DNA from: Deltaproteobacteria bacterium
GTDB lineage: Bacteria; Myxococcota_A; Polyangia; Polyangiales; Sandaracinaceae
DNA length: 46,386 bases
Assembly: GCA_017303575.1 (NCBI GenBank)
Contig: JAFLCL010000038.1
Coordinates: forward strand, 1-46,386
Direction: 5' to 3'
Shown: piece after piece, positions 17,358 to 27,588 of the stretch
Position numbering within the stretch: position 1 is the stretch's first letter
Layout: each line of letters begins with the position of its first letter
The notes under the pieces: model-generated
Seen by the model: only the letters and a program-made list of their open reading frames with translations
What the model was told of the DNA's origin: nothing
The model's database searches: none
Program-made: the position numbers and the translations under genes

Positions 17358-18595
17358 CTCGTCTCCTTCACCAACACCGCCACGTCCACGGCGCGGTAGT
17401 CCACGATCGGCCCGCGCGAGAGTCTGCCGTACATGCCCACCGCCTGGCCATCCACCGTGTAGACACCCAGGCACACGTGCATCGAGCCCCACGGCGTCTC
17501 GAGCGGCGTCGGCTGGAAGCGCCGCTGCTCGATCCACTCGCCGCGCGAGAAGAACAAGAAGCGCGTGACCTTCTGCCACTCCGCCCTCGGCGTGAGCTCA
17601 CGATGGAGCACGTCGTCGCCATTGTTCGAATAGGCGCTCTTCAGCATCCACGCCGGATCCAGATCACCGACGCGGCCCGAGGTCGCGCGCGTCTCGGGCA
17701 GGAGCGCGCGCCACGTGGGCAGCGAAGTGGCCAGTCGATCCCACACGAGCGGACATCGTTTGCTCTCGAGCAACACGGCGAGACCAGGATTGGCAACTGG
17801 CGTCTTTCCACCCACGAAGAGCGGCTGCCACGCGACCGAGCGTGGCAGTCGCGACAACCACTCTGCTTGGAAGAAACGAACCACGAAATCGAGCGGTCCT
17901 CGGTGCCAGTCCGACTCGAGGTGCGCCCGTCCGTCCTTCCAGCCGAGGTGCTGTGGCTGTGCGAGCGTCACGTGCGCGCCGCGCGCACGAAGGAGCTTGG
18001 CGAGATACGAGACGACCTGGAGATCCTCGATGAACCCGGGCGCGTGGAGGAGCACACCGAAAAGCGTCTGCGTCGATGCGTGAGCACGCGCCGAGGCGAG
18101 AATGGCATCCACCCACGCGGGACCGGGCGCACCGGTCGTCGACAGACCTGGATGGGCCTCGGCGATCAGCTGCGTGAACTCGGTGGCTTCGCCGTAGCCG
18201 CCGGGGACGTCCGCGTTCACTTCGGAGAGACGCCAACCGTCCTCACATGGATGGAAGTCGAAGCGCATCACGCGAGCTGCCGCGGGAGACCAGCCCTCCT
18301 TCGCGCCGCGCCGGAGGACCGATCGAATCGCGCGCGGAACGGCGAGCGTCTCCCACAGCGCAGGGGTCTCGAGCAGCGCTCGCTCCGCCGCGCGCGACTC
18401 GCGATCGAGCGCCTCGGCCCACCCCGACAGGCGATCCGAGAGCGAACGCGTGATCACGAGGGGGAATGGCGCGAGCGTCGCTTGGTCGCCGACCTGCGCG
18501 TCCCACTTGCAGTGACCGAGAATCGCCGCGCGCCTCAGCGGCTCGAAGCGCTCGGGCGGGAGCGCCTCGCCCGCCCAGAGCTCTGCCGCGCTCAC
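17354..18595 (-). CDS. glutathionylspermidine-synthase-like ATP-grasp protein
   Basis: The protein has 413 residues from GTG 18595, which overlaps the previous stop as GTGA; the open frame further upstream belongs to another gene's shadow. 'RFDFHPCEDGWRLSEVNADVPGGYGEATEF' matches the substrate-binding core of the GSP_synth family (PF03738), with the E-x-N magnesium site. Near the C-terminus, 'MLKSAYSNNGDDVLHREL' supplies the ATP-grasp lysine and 'LGVYTVDGQAVGMYGRLSRG' the closing strand. It lacks the amidase half of E. coli Gss and resembles YgiC/YjfC, whose true substrates are unknown. The neighbours are a DUF350-like protein and an uncharacterised partner. Confidence 0.85.
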   Translation of the reverse strand: MSAAELWAGEALPPERFEPLRRAAILGHCKWDAQVGDQATLAPFPLVITRSLSDRLSGWAEALDRESRAAERALLETPALWETLAVPRAIRSVLRRGAKEGWSPAAARVMRFDFHPCEDGWRLSEVNADVPGGYGEATEFTQLIAEAHPGLSTTGAPGPAWVDAILASARAHASTQTLFGVLLHAPGFIEDLQVVSYLAKLLRARGAHVTLAQPQHLGWKDGRAHLESDWHRGPLDFVVRFFQAEWLSRLPRSVAWQPLFVGGKTPVANPGLAVLLESKRCPLVWDRLATSLPTWRALLPETRATSGRVGDLDPAWMLKSAYSNNGDDVLHRELTPRAEWQKVTRFLFFSRGEWIEQRRFQPTPLETPWGSMHVCLGVYTVDGQAVGMYGRLSRGPIVDYRAVDVAVLVKETR

Positions 18596-19404
18596 TCGGT
18601 CCACTGCGGCAGCGCGGCGATGTATCCCACCGCCGCACCGACGTAGACGAAGCCCGGCAAGACGCCCGCCACGAGCAGGTTGGGTGACGGCGATCGATCG
18701 CTCGGCTTGAGCAGTGAGTCGGCGGGGATCGCGATCACGAGCAGCGCGAGCACCGGCCAGCCGACGTGCACGAGGTCGTTCACCATGGCGGCCTCGCCCG
18801 CCCAGTCGCCCGCGCTCGCGCGCGCGAGCACGAGCCCCGACCCGACGATCCATCCGGCGAAGCGAAGGCCCGTCGCGACGTCGCGCTCCACGGAGATCGA
18901 GTCGCCCACCTGCGTCGCGAGGGCGTGGAGGAGCACCGCCACACCGAGCACGCCGGTCGCGACCACCGCGGTCTCGACGGTGTTCCAGATGCTGGGGCCC
19001 TCCCCCATGTTGCTGCCCGCGAAGAGCACGCCGAGCGACACGACGGCGCCCCCGATGGCGATGGACGCCGCGGCGTTGCGACGTTCGAGCGCGTCGTCCT
19101 CGAAGCTCACGCCGATCAGGCTCAGCGCGCGCGGCAAGAGCAGCACCCAGATCGTCCCCATCACCGCGAAGAGGAGCTGGTAGCGAAAGTCCTCGCGCAC
19201 GTCGACGGCGGCGTACGTGCCGAGCACCTGCCATAGACCGAGGATCGCGAGCGGTGGAAGCACGAGGAGAAGCAGGCGCGCCGTCCTGGACGCGCCGAGC
19301 CAGCTCGTCGTGAGGCCCACGCCATACCAACGCGCGAAGCCGAAGATGCCCGCGGCGGCCGACGCCATCAGCGCCACGACTTCGTCCTCGCCCATGTCTT
19401 CCAT
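18592..19404 (-). CDS. polytopic membrane protein with DUF350-like repeats
   Basis: The protein has 270 residues from ATG 19404 (ATG 19395 is nearly as good). It has about eight hydrophobic segments arranged as two halves. The half containing '[28 protein letters not shown]' resembles the DUF350 (YjfL) repeat, in which two short helical pairs form a unit. In E. coli, YjfL sits beside the ATP-grasp protein YjfC; the same pairing here supports the assignment. The stop and the next GTG overlap as GTGA, so translation is coupled. The role is unknown; an inner-membrane partner for the ligase product is inferred. Confidence 0.75.
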   Translation of the reverse strand: MEDMGEDEVVALMASAAAGIFGFARWYGVGLTTSWLGASRTARLLLLVLPPLAILGLWQVLGTYAAVDVREDFRYQLLFAVMGTIWVLLLPRALSLIGVSFEDDALERRNAAASIAIGGAVVSLGVLFAGSNMGEGPSIWNTVETAVVATGVLGVAVLLHALATQVGDSISVERDVATGLRFAGWIVGSGLVLARASAGDWAGEAAMVNDLVHVGWPVLALLVIAIPADSLLKPSDRSPSPNLLVAGVLPGFVYVGAAVGYIAALPQWTE

Positions 19405-19489
19405 GCGCCGCGAGCCTATCGCGGCGTACGCGTCGTCGTCACGTGGCAGACCGAGTGCGTGGAGCGAGTGTGTGCGAGGCTGGCGCGCG

Positions 19490-21280
<1,791 letters not shown>

Positions 21281-21312
21281 TCGCCTCGATCGGAGCTACG
21301 GCTCGATCCGTC

Positions 21313-21498
21313 TCACTCCTCGAGGAGGTTGCCGTCCTCGTCGAGCACGATCTCCCCGCTCTGCGTGCGCACGTACTCCGCGACCGCGCGCAGGTGACGC
21401 GGGCCGAGCACGCGACCCGGCGGGGTCGTGGCCTCGGGGAGGTCGAAGGTGTCTTCCAGGTCGGCCCAGCTGTCGTCGGCGGCGGTGATGATGCGCAT
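21313..21498 (-). CDS. small protein of unknown function
   Basis: The protein has 61 residues from ATG 21498, preceded by AGGAG at a good distance. It is acidic, with 'ITAADDSWADLEDTFDLPEA' at the N-terminus and 'GEIVLDEDGNLLEE' at the end. It has no signal, helix or Cys. The clear ribosome site and tidy composition support a real gene; no family is recognised. It lies between the acyl-CoA dehydrogenase (convergent) and a propeller lipoprotein gene on the same strand. Confidence 0.6.
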   Translation of the reverse strand: MRIITAADDSWADLEDTFDLPEATTPPGRVLGPRHLRAVAEYVRTQSGEIVLDEDGNLLEE

Positions 21499-21634
21499 GA
21501 CGGTGCTCCTCGGCGCGAGACGTGTGCAGCACGCGTGCCGGGCACCAGCGCGCCCGATCCCCTCGTTTCCCTCGCGTCGCGAGGTCGTCGATCGAGCACC
21601 ACGCCCCGCCTGAGGCGCGTCGCCGCACTCTCGG

Positions 21635-22687
21635 TCAAGGCGCGAGCAGCCGAGCGAGCACGAACGGGTCGGGCGCATCGCCGAGCGCGAAGCGCACGGC
21701 CTGTCCGTTGAGGAGGTAGATCGCGTCGTCCGCGATCACGACGTCCGTCATGCCCGCGGGCACGTCGACCGAGGCCGCGCGGGCCGACCGCCACTCCGCC
21801 GTCACGCCCTCGAGCGTCGTGAGCTGGCTACTGAACGCCACGCGGAGCCGCCCATCGGCATCGAAGGCCATCCCATCGGCGCCGCTCAGCGCAGGGAGCG
21901 CATCGCGGAACCCTCCCGTGACGGCGACCTGAGTGACCTCGCGCGTCGTGAGATCGATCCGAGCGAGCAGCGAGGGCAGGTAGACGATCGCGAGCAGCGC
22001 AGACCCGTCGGGCGTGGGCGTGATCGCGTTGAGGCCGATCGCGCTCGAGCCCAGCAGCGGGTCGGTCACATACAGCTCCACCTCCCCGTCGACGATCCGG
22101 TAGACGTTGGGGTGCTCGCGATCCGCGACGTACAGCGCGCCGTCGCTCGTCGAGGTGACATCGGTGCACGTCGCACGCGGATGCGCGTCCGAGAGGTCGT
22201 GCGTCGCCACGCGCTCGCCCGTGGTGAGGTCGATCTCCCAGACGTAGCCGAGATAGGGAGGATCCTCGGTCGTGGTCTCGCGCTGATCGTCCATCGCGCA
22301 GACGAAGAGGCGACGTCGCGTCGCGTCCACGTGCATCCCCAGCGTCCACCACCTCCCAGGCGCGGTCTCGGTGAACACCACCGTCTCCTGGCCCGTTGCA
22401 CGGTCGACGCGGTGCACGCTGCCATCCGCGAGGCTGCCCACGTAGAACGCACCCTCGACGGGATCGAACGCACCGCCCTCGGGAAAACGAGCCTCGAGCG
22501 GGAGGCGCTCGCCGAGCACGTGCCCTGCGTCGGTCTCTACGGGCACGGGCGCATCGTCGGGCGCCATCGGGCCTGCATCGTCCACCACGGGACCTGCGTC
22601 CGAGCCCGCGGAGGGGGCGGGACCGCACGCGGTGAGCGCGAGCGCGGCGAGACAGGGGAAGAGCGGGCCCGAGACGAGGCGAGTCAT
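21635..22687 (-). CDS. SMP-30/NHL-like beta-propeller lipoprotein
   Basis: The protein has 350 residues. The signal ends in a 'LTAC' lipobox (about residue 21) followed by an Asp/Ala/Pro-rich linker. Repeated propeller strands follow, including 'EGGAFDPVEGAFYVGSLADGSVHRVD', 'LGYVWEIDLTTGERVATHDL' and 'GMAFDADGRLRVAFSS', as in the SMP-30/gluconolactonase family. Whether it hydrolyses lactones or only binds a ligand at the cell envelope is unclear. It is divergent from a LysR-type regulator, and a perfect dyad between the two starts suggests control by that regulator. Confidence 0.85.
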   Translation of the reverse strand: MTRLVSGPLFPCLAALALTACGPAPSAGSDAGPVVDDAGPMAPDDAPVPVETDAGHVLGERLPLEARFPEGGAFDPVEGAFYVGSLADGSVHRVDRATGQETVVFTETAPGRWWTLGMHVDATRRRLFVCAMDDQRETTTEDPPYLGYVWEIDLTTGERVATHDLSDAHPRATCTDVTSTSDGALYVADREHPNVYRIVDGEVELYVTDPLLGSSAIGLNAITPTPDGSALLAIVYLPSLLARIDLTTREVTQVAVTGGFRDALPALSGADGMAFDADGRLRVAFSSQLTTLEGVTAEWRSARAASVDVPAGMTDVVIADDAIYLLNGQAVRFALGDAPDPFVLARLLAP

Positions 22688-22723
22688 GGGGGGTGATCCT
22701 AGGCGGGAAGCGTGTCGGCGCAT

Positions 22724-22739
22724 CTCTCACGAATGAGAG
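22724..22739. promoter_or_regulatory. candidate LysR operator
   Basis: A perfect inverted repeat CTCTCA-CGAA-TGAGAG lies in the 101-base gap between the divergent lipoprotein (start 22687) and LysR (start 22789) genes. Its size suits a LysR-type half-site pair, and the location fits control of both genes. Confidence 0.55.
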
Positions 22740-22788
22740 CGCGCCTCTCGTTCTTGCGACCCGAAGGGCGCCCGGTCATCGTCGCGCC

Positions 22789-23637
22789 ATGGCCACGCCG
22801 AGCTGGGACGACCTCCGCTTCCTCGAAGCGCTCGCGCGCACGGGCGACGTCGGCGCCGCCACGCGCGAGCTCGAGGTCTCGGTCGCCACGCTCTACCGAC
22901 GCATCGCCGCGCTCGAGGCCAGCACCGGCGCCCGCTGCCTGACCCGCACCGCGGGCCCCACGACGCTGACCGACGCGGGCCGGGAGCTCGCCGAAGGAGG
23001 CCGCCGCATGCGTGAAGCCTTCGCGCGCACCGTGGGTGACGTACGCCGGCGCGACGAGAGCCTCGAGGGCACCGTCTCGCTCACCACCGTCGAGGGCATG
23101 GCGCCGCTGCTCGCGCCTGCGCTGCGCGCGCTCCGCCTCGAGCACCCCGCGCTGCGTGTCGATCTCCTGCTCTCGGACCGCGGACCGAGCGTGCGACGAC
23201 GCGAGGTCGACGTCGCGATCAGCATCGTCCAGCGTCCTCCACCCGACTGCTGGGGCACGCGCCTCTTCCGCTTCGACTACGCGGTGTTCGGCACCGACGC
23301 CGTGCTCGCCCACGAGCGACCGAGCTGGATCGTGCTGACCGACGCGAACGCCACGACGCCCGAGGCGAAGTGGGAGCGCGAGCGCGCGAAGCCCGTCGCG
23401 GTGGCGACGGCCAACCGCGGGGCCTTCCTCGCGTTCGTCCGCGAAGGCGTGGGCCTGGGCCTCCTCCCCCGTCCGCTCGCCGCGCTCTACCCCGAGCTGG
23501 TCGAGGACACCTCCCGACGCGAAGGCCTGCGTGCGCTCGATCGCGTGGCATGGGTGCTGACCCACGAGTCGCACCGCAAGAGCCCGCGCATCGCGGCGCT
23601 CACACAAGCGCTCGTCGCGCACTTCCGCGGTCGCTGA
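22789..23637 (+). CDS. LysR-type transcriptional regulator
   Basis: The protein has 282 residues, slightly short for the family. The winged helix-turn-helix lies at about residues 3-62 ('DDLRFLEALARTGDVGAATRELEVSVATLYRRIAALEASTGARCLTR'). A ligand-binding domain of the periplasmic-binding-protein type follows, with 'VSLTTVEGMAPLLAPALRALRLEHPALRVDLLLSD' and 'GVGLGLLPRPLAALYPEL'. The ATG at 22789 gives the normal N-terminus. It probably senses a small molecule and regulates itself and the divergent propeller lipoprotein through the dyad at 22724-22739. It ends one base before the convergent BNR-repeat gene's stop. Confidence 0.93.
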   Translation: MATPSWDDLRFLEALARTGDVGAATRELEVSVATLYRRIAALEASTGARCLTRTAGPTTLTDAGRELAEGGRRMREAFARTVGDVRRRDESLEGTVSLTTVEGMAPLLAPALRALRLEHPALRVDLLLSDRGPSVRRREVDVAISIVQRPPPDCWGTRLFRFDYAVFGTDAVLAHERPSWIVLTDANATTPEAKWERERAKPVAVATANRGAFLAFVREGVGLGLLPRPLAALYPELVEDTSRREGLRALDRVAWVLTHESHRKSPRIAALTQALVAHFRGR

Positions 23638-25092
23638 TCAGCCGTCGATCTCGTACGCGTGCCCATCCGACGCGAGCACGATCGCGCGTCGAGGGCCCAG
23701 CAAGAGCGCCTCGCCGAAGACCACTGGCTTCTCGAGCACGATCTCCCAGCTCCCTCCTCCATCACGGGAGCGTACCACCTGGCTCTCGCACGCCAGCCAC
23801 AGCGTCCCGTGCCCCGCATGCACCGCGACGTAGTCGACGTTCTTCGGCTTCCTCGGTCCCGCACGCTCGTAGTCGCCGGGGCTCGCGAGCGACGCGCGCA
23901 CGAGGCGCGACACGCCCACGTACCAGGCATGCTCGCCGAGCAACGCGGGCCTGTGCAACGCCTCGGACGGTCCGAGATGAACGCACTCGAAGCTGCGGCC
24001 GAGATCGCGCGACACGAACACGCGCCCCGCGAATCCCGTCGCGACCACGAGATCGCCGGGCCCGCGCGCGAGCGACGCGGCGCCGTAGAAGTCGTCGACG
24101 CGGAACACGCTCGTCCACGTCGCACCGTCGTCGGTGGAGCGCATCACCTCGCCGTCACGGCACCCGACGATCGCACCCTCGACGAACAGCAGCGACGACC
24201 ACGGGTGCCCGCGCGATCCGCGGGGCGCGAACGTGACGCCGCCGTCGTCGCTCACGAAGAGCCCATCGTCGGCGCCGACCCACACGCGCGCGCCCTCCGC
24301 ACAAACCCACTCCAGGGTGCCGAGCGCCGTCTCGTGCGTCGTCCACGCCCCGTCGAGCCGACCGCGCGCGAGCTGACCGAGCCTCGCGACGATCAGGATC
24401 TCGCCCGTCGTGAGCTGCACGATGCCGCGCGGCGACGACCTCAGCTTCAGCGGGAGCTTGCGCACCTTGGGCCACGGCTTGGCGGGGCCCGCCAACACCT
24501 GGTCACTCGCCTTCGTCTTCACGACAGCGCGTGACCTCGATTTCCCACTCGTCGTCGCCGCGGAGTCGACGACCCGTGGCGCCAAGCTCGACAGCGCGCC
24601 TTCGTCGGATGCCTGTCCATCGACGAGCGCCACCGCGCGGATCATCTCGGGCTCTTTGAGCGCGGCGGCGATCGCGTGGTCTTCGTCGAGCGCGCGAAAG
24701 GCACCACGGCCTCCGAGATCCACGGCGAGCACGGCGCCACCTTCGCTCGCGAGGAAGGCCCACGCGCCACCCTGCCCCGCGCCCGACGCGCGACGCACGG
24801 CCGCCAACAACGCAGGCGCCCAGAGCTCTCTCCCGGTCACACTCGCGAGGGCCGCCGCGAACCGCACGCCTCGCGCCGTCTCGACGATCTCGATCGGCTC
24901 GGGCGCCTCCGCCGCCTTCGCGATCAGCTCGCCGATCGTCCACCGGTCGAAGGCCGAGCCCTTCGCTGGCGCGTCGATCGGTCCGTCCCACCCCGTGAGC
25001 TTCGCGGTCGCGAGCGCCTTGGCGCGCCACGCCACCAAGGCCTCGTCGCTCTCGAGCTCCACCCAGCCGCCGACGATCAACACGCTGCCCAT
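23638..25092 (-). CDS. BNR/sialidase-type beta-propeller protein with unknown N-terminal domain
   Basis: The protein has 484 residues and no signal peptide. The first 160 residues form an Ala-rich alpha/beta domain of unknown family, with 'WTIGELIAKAAEAPEPIEIVETARGVRFAAALASVTG' and 'EPEMIRAVALVDG'. A Ser/Lys-rich linker leads to a propeller of about 270 residues. It carries Asp-box turns such as 'SDDGGVTF', 'STDDGATW', 'SRDLGRSF' and 'SRDGGGSW'. Catalytic sialidase residues are not evident, so an exo-glycosidase function is not claimed. The absence of an export signal on a BNR protein is unusual. Confidence 0.8.
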   Translation of the reverse strand: MGSVLIVGGWVELESDEALVAWRAKALATAKLTGWDGPIDAPAKGSAFDRWTIGELIAKAAEAPEPIEIVETARGVRFAAALASVTGRELWAPALLAAVRRASGAGQGGAWAFLASEGGAVLAVDLGGRGAFRALDEDHAIAAALKEPEMIRAVALVDGQASDEGALSSLAPRVVDSAATTSGKSRSRAVVKTKASDQVLAGPAKPWPKVRKLPLKLRSSPRGIVQLTTGEILIVARLGQLARGRLDGAWTTHETALGTLEWVCAEGARVWVGADDGLFVSDDGGVTFAPRGSRGHPWSSLLFVEGAIVGCRDGEVMRSTDDGATWTSVFRVDDFYGAASLARGPGDLVVATGFAGRVFVSRDLGRSFECVHLGPSEALHRPALLGEHAWYVGVSRLVRASLASPGDYERAGPRKPKNVDYVAVHAGHGTLWLACESQVVRSRDGGGSWEIVLEKPVVFGEALLLGPRRAIVLASDGHAYEIDG

Positions 25093-25171
25093 GCCGCGAC
25101 GCTACGCGATCACGCCTCGCTCCACGCGAGCGACTTGCGATCGGCGCGCGGCAGACGCTAGACGGACGCGC

Positions 25172-25831
25172 ATGTCGCTCGTCGCCTACGGTCACCGCTT
25201 CTCCTCGTACACCCAGAAGCTCCTCGTCGCGCTCTACGAGAACGGCACGCCGTTCGAGCTGCGATCGATCGACGCCGAGCACCCCGATCACGTCACCGAC
25301 TGGCTGCGTCGCTGGCCGCTGCGTCGCTTTCCCGTCCTCGTCGACGGCGATCGAGACGTCATCGAGACCAGCGTGATCATCGAGTACCTCGGCCTTCGTC
25401 ATCCGGGACCCGTGACGTTGATCCCACGCGACCCGATGGAGGCGCTCGAGATCCGCTTCCTCGATCGGTTCTTCGACCTGCACGTGATGGAGGCCGCGCA
25501 GCACGCGGTGAACGGCGCGCTCACGGGCGATCCGATCAAGCGCGCCGACGGGCTCGCGCTCTCGGCGCAGAAGCTCGACCTCGCCTACCCCTGGCTCGAA
25601 GCGCGCCTCGCAGGAACGACCTGGGCCTGCGGCGAAGCCTTCACCCTCGCGGACTGCGCCGCCGCGCCCTCGCTCTTCTACGCGGACTGGGTGCATCCGA
25701 TCGCCGACACGTACCCGACCCTCCGCGCGTACCGCGCCCGTCTCCTGGCGCGACCCTCGTTCGCGCGCGCGGTCGACGAAGCGCGCGACTTCCGCAAGCA
25801 CTTCCCGCTCGGCGCGCCCGATCGCGATTGA
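25172..25831 (+). CDS. glutathione S-transferase family protein
   Basis: The protein has 219 residues. A thioredoxin-fold N-terminal domain contains 'FSSYTQKLLVALYENGTPFELRSID', where Ser sits at the usual catalytic position, and a 'RRFPVLVDGDRDVIETSVIIEYL' segment with the conserved cis-Pro and the Glu-Thr-Ser glutathione contact. An all-helical C-terminal domain ends with 'ACGEAFTLADCAAAPSLFYADW'. Conjugation or peroxidase activity towards unknown substrates is likely. It is a single gene; the convergent SDR gene lies 64 bases away beyond a perfect 14-bp palindrome. Confidence 0.93.
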   Translation: MSLVAYGHRFSSYTQKLLVALYENGTPFELRSIDAEHPDHVTDWLRRWPLRRFPVLVDGDRDVIETSVIIEYLGLRHPGPVTLIPRDPMEALEIRFLDRFFDLHVMEAAQHAVNGALTGDPIKRADGLALSAQKLDLAYPWLEARLAGTTWACGEAFTLADCAAAPSLFYADWVHPIADTYPTLRAYRARLLARPSFARAVDEARDFRKHFPLGAPDRD

Positions 25832-25839
25832 GAGACCGC

Positions 25840-25853
25840 GAAACGATCGTTTC
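25840..25853. other. 14-bp perfect palindrome between convergent genes
   Basis: GAAACGATCGTTTC is a perfect palindrome in the 64-base gap between the convergent GST and SDR genes. It lies at gene ends, so an operator role is not obvious. It could fold as a weak 5-bp hairpin or be a protein site. Confidence 0.5.
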
Positions 25854-25895
25854 TGTGCTGCCGACGCTCGTCCGCGTCCGTCATGGTCGCTGGTC

Positions 25896-26648
25896 TCACC
25901 AAGGGAGCGGACCGGCCTCGTTCGAGAAGCTCGCGGTCGGCCCGTCCTCTCCGAGCAGCGCGAGACGCACGGCCTCCCGCGCACCTTGCGCGACGCTGCG
26001 TGTGCCGCGGTGTTGGTTGAGATCGGTCGCGGTGAAGCCGGGGCACATCGCGTTCACCTTGATGCGTGTGCCCGCGAGCTCGTTCGCGAACGCGACCGTC
26101 ACCGCGTTGAGCGCGGTCTTCGACGGCGAGTACGAAGCGCTGATGATGTGACGGTACGGGTTGCTCGGGTCGGTCTGCTTCGCGAGCGAGCCCACTTCGC
26201 TCGACACGTTCACGATCCGGCCATCGGGCGCCTCGCGGAGCAAGGGCAGCATCGCCTGTGTCACGGCGATCACCCCGAACACGTTCGTCTCGAAGACGCC
26301 GCGCACCTCGTCGATCGAGACGCGGCTGGGCAGACGCCGCTCGATGCGCTCCTCGAACGAGCCGACGTCGTCGCCGAGGCTGGCGACACCTGCGTTGTTG
26401 ATCAGCACGTCGAGGCGACCGAGCTCGCGCTCGATGCGCGAGGCTGCCGCAGCGATCGAGGCGCCGTCGGTGACATCGAGCTGGATCGCGCGAGCGTCGG
26501 CGCCCACCTCTCTCGCGGCCGCTTCGCCGCGCGAGAGGTCGCGCGATCCGATCAAGACGGTGAGGCCACGGGTCGTGAGGTCCTTGGCGATCTGGAGACC
26601 GATTCCCTTGTTCGCCCCGGTCACGAGGGCGACGAGCTTGGTGTGCAT
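25896..26648 (-). CDS. short-chain dehydrogenase/reductase (SDR)
   Basis: The protein has 250 residues. 'VTGANKGIG' is the TGxxxGxG cofactor loop, 'LINNAG' the NNAG motif and 'SYSPSKTALN' the active-site YxxxK. The order and length match classical carbonyl-reductase-like SDRs; Arg in the 'GSRDLSRGE' segment suggests NADPH preference. Start 26648 follows the family N-terminus; the upstream frame is Pro/Arg-rich and not coding. The gene is divergent from an AraC-type regulator, and the gap holds a 16-bp inverted repeat that probably controls both. Confidence 0.95.
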   Translation of the reverse strand: MHTKLVALVTGANKGIGLQIAKDLTTRGLTVLIGSRDLSRGEAAAREVGADARAIQLDVTDGASIAAAASRIERELGRLDVLINNAGVASLGDDVGSFEERIERRLPSRVSIDEVRGVFETNVFGVIAVTQAMLPLLREAPDGRIVNVSSEVGSLAKQTDPSNPYRHIISASYSPSKTALNAVTVAFANELAGTRIKVNAMCPGFTATDLNQHRGTRSVAQGAREAVRLALLGEDGPTASFSNEAGPLPW

Positions 26649-26681
26649 GGCCCTCGATCTGCGGCCCGGCACGACTCGCTC

Positions 26682-26736
26682 CTTGGGCGTTCTTGGCGGA
26701 TTCGTCGCCCTCCCCGTCCTGCCAAGAACGCCCAAG
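26682..26736. promoter_or_regulatory. 16-bp inverted repeat, candidate AraC operator
   Basis: CTTGGGCGTTCTTGGC (26682-26697) is mirrored exactly by GCCAAGAACGCCCAAG (26721-26736), with 23 bases between the arms. The arms are 39 bases apart start to start, close to four helical turns. Each 16-bp arm is the size of one AraC-type site. It lies in the 122-base gap between the divergent SDR and AraC genes, and the AraC-family protein next to it is the natural binder. Confidence 0.7.
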
Positions 26737-26770
26737 CCGGCGCGGCACGCCTCCGCTACGGTCAGCTGCC

Positions 26771-27559
26771 ATGACGGTCTCCGTCGAGCTGCCCACCTCG
26801 CTCCCGGGTCTGCGCGCGGTGCGCACCACGACGTCGTCGTTGCTGTCCGGCGTGAAGCACTACCACGCAGTCGGTCGACTCGAGCATGGCGCGATCGAGT
26901 GGTGGGGCCGAGGTCGTGTGTGGCAGAGCACGCCCGGCGCGATCCAGATCAAGGAGCCGGGCGACGTGCACCGCGACCTCGCGCGTCGGGGCGCGAGCGT
27001 GTTCACGGTGATCACGCTGCCGTCCGAGGAGATCGAGCACGCGCGCGAAGCGGGCAGGGTCGTCAGCTCCGCGCAGCTCGATCCGGGCGACACGCGCGCC
27101 GTACCCTTTCATCGCTTGCACGACGCCGTGATCGCGAACGCCGATCGTCTCGCGCTCGAGGTGATCCTCGCGGAGGCGATCCTCACGTTCTCACGCCTGC
27201 GCGAGGCGAGGCCGGGTCACAGCCGGCCCGTGCGTCGGGCGATGGACTACCTGCACGCGCACCTCGCCGAGAGCATCACGCTCGACGACCTCGCTTCGCA
27301 CGCATCGCTCGACAAGTTCCATCTCTGTCGCGCGTTCCGCGCCCAGATCGGCATGCCGCCGCACGCGTACCTCACGCACCTCCGGGTTCAGCGCGCGAAG
27401 GAGCTGCTCGCCTCGGGCGCGCGTGCGTCGGAGCTCGCGCCGCGCGTGGGCCTCTACGATCAGAGCCAGCTCACGCGTCACTTCCGACGCATCGTCGGCA
27501 CCACGCCCGGTCGGTACGCGAACGAGCGTCGCGGGACCGCGCGCGCAGGGCGGGCGTGA
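26771..27559 (+). CDS. AraC-family transcriptional regulator
   Basis: The protein has 262 residues. An N-terminal cupin-like sensing domain (about 15-120; 'VKHYHAVGRLEHGAIEWWGRGRVWQSTPGAIQIKEPGDVHRD') is typical of the AraC-binding group. The double helix-turn-helix lies at about 170-255 ('DYLHAHLAESITLDDLASHASLDKFHLCRAFRAQIGMPPHAYLTHLRVQRAKELLASG', then 'GLYDQSQLTRHFRRIVGTTPGRY'). The ATG at 26771 is chosen because upstream residues are translated from the operator. It probably activates or represses the divergent SDR gene in response to a small molecule. Confidence 0.95.
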   Translation: MTVSVELPTSLPGLRAVRTTTSSLLSGVKHYHAVGRLEHGAIEWWGRGRVWQSTPGAIQIKEPGDVHRDLARRGASVFTVITLPSEEIEHAREAGRVVSSAQLDPGDTRAVPFHRLHDAVIANADRLALEVILAEAILTFSRLREARPGHSRPVRRAMDYLHAHLAESITLDDLASHASLDKFHLCRAFRAQIGMPPHAYLTHLRVQRAKELLASGARASELAPRVGLYDQSQLTRHFRRIVGTTPGRYANERRGTARAGRA

Positions 27560-27588
27560 CCGCCTGAACGAGACGCCTCCGACGACGC

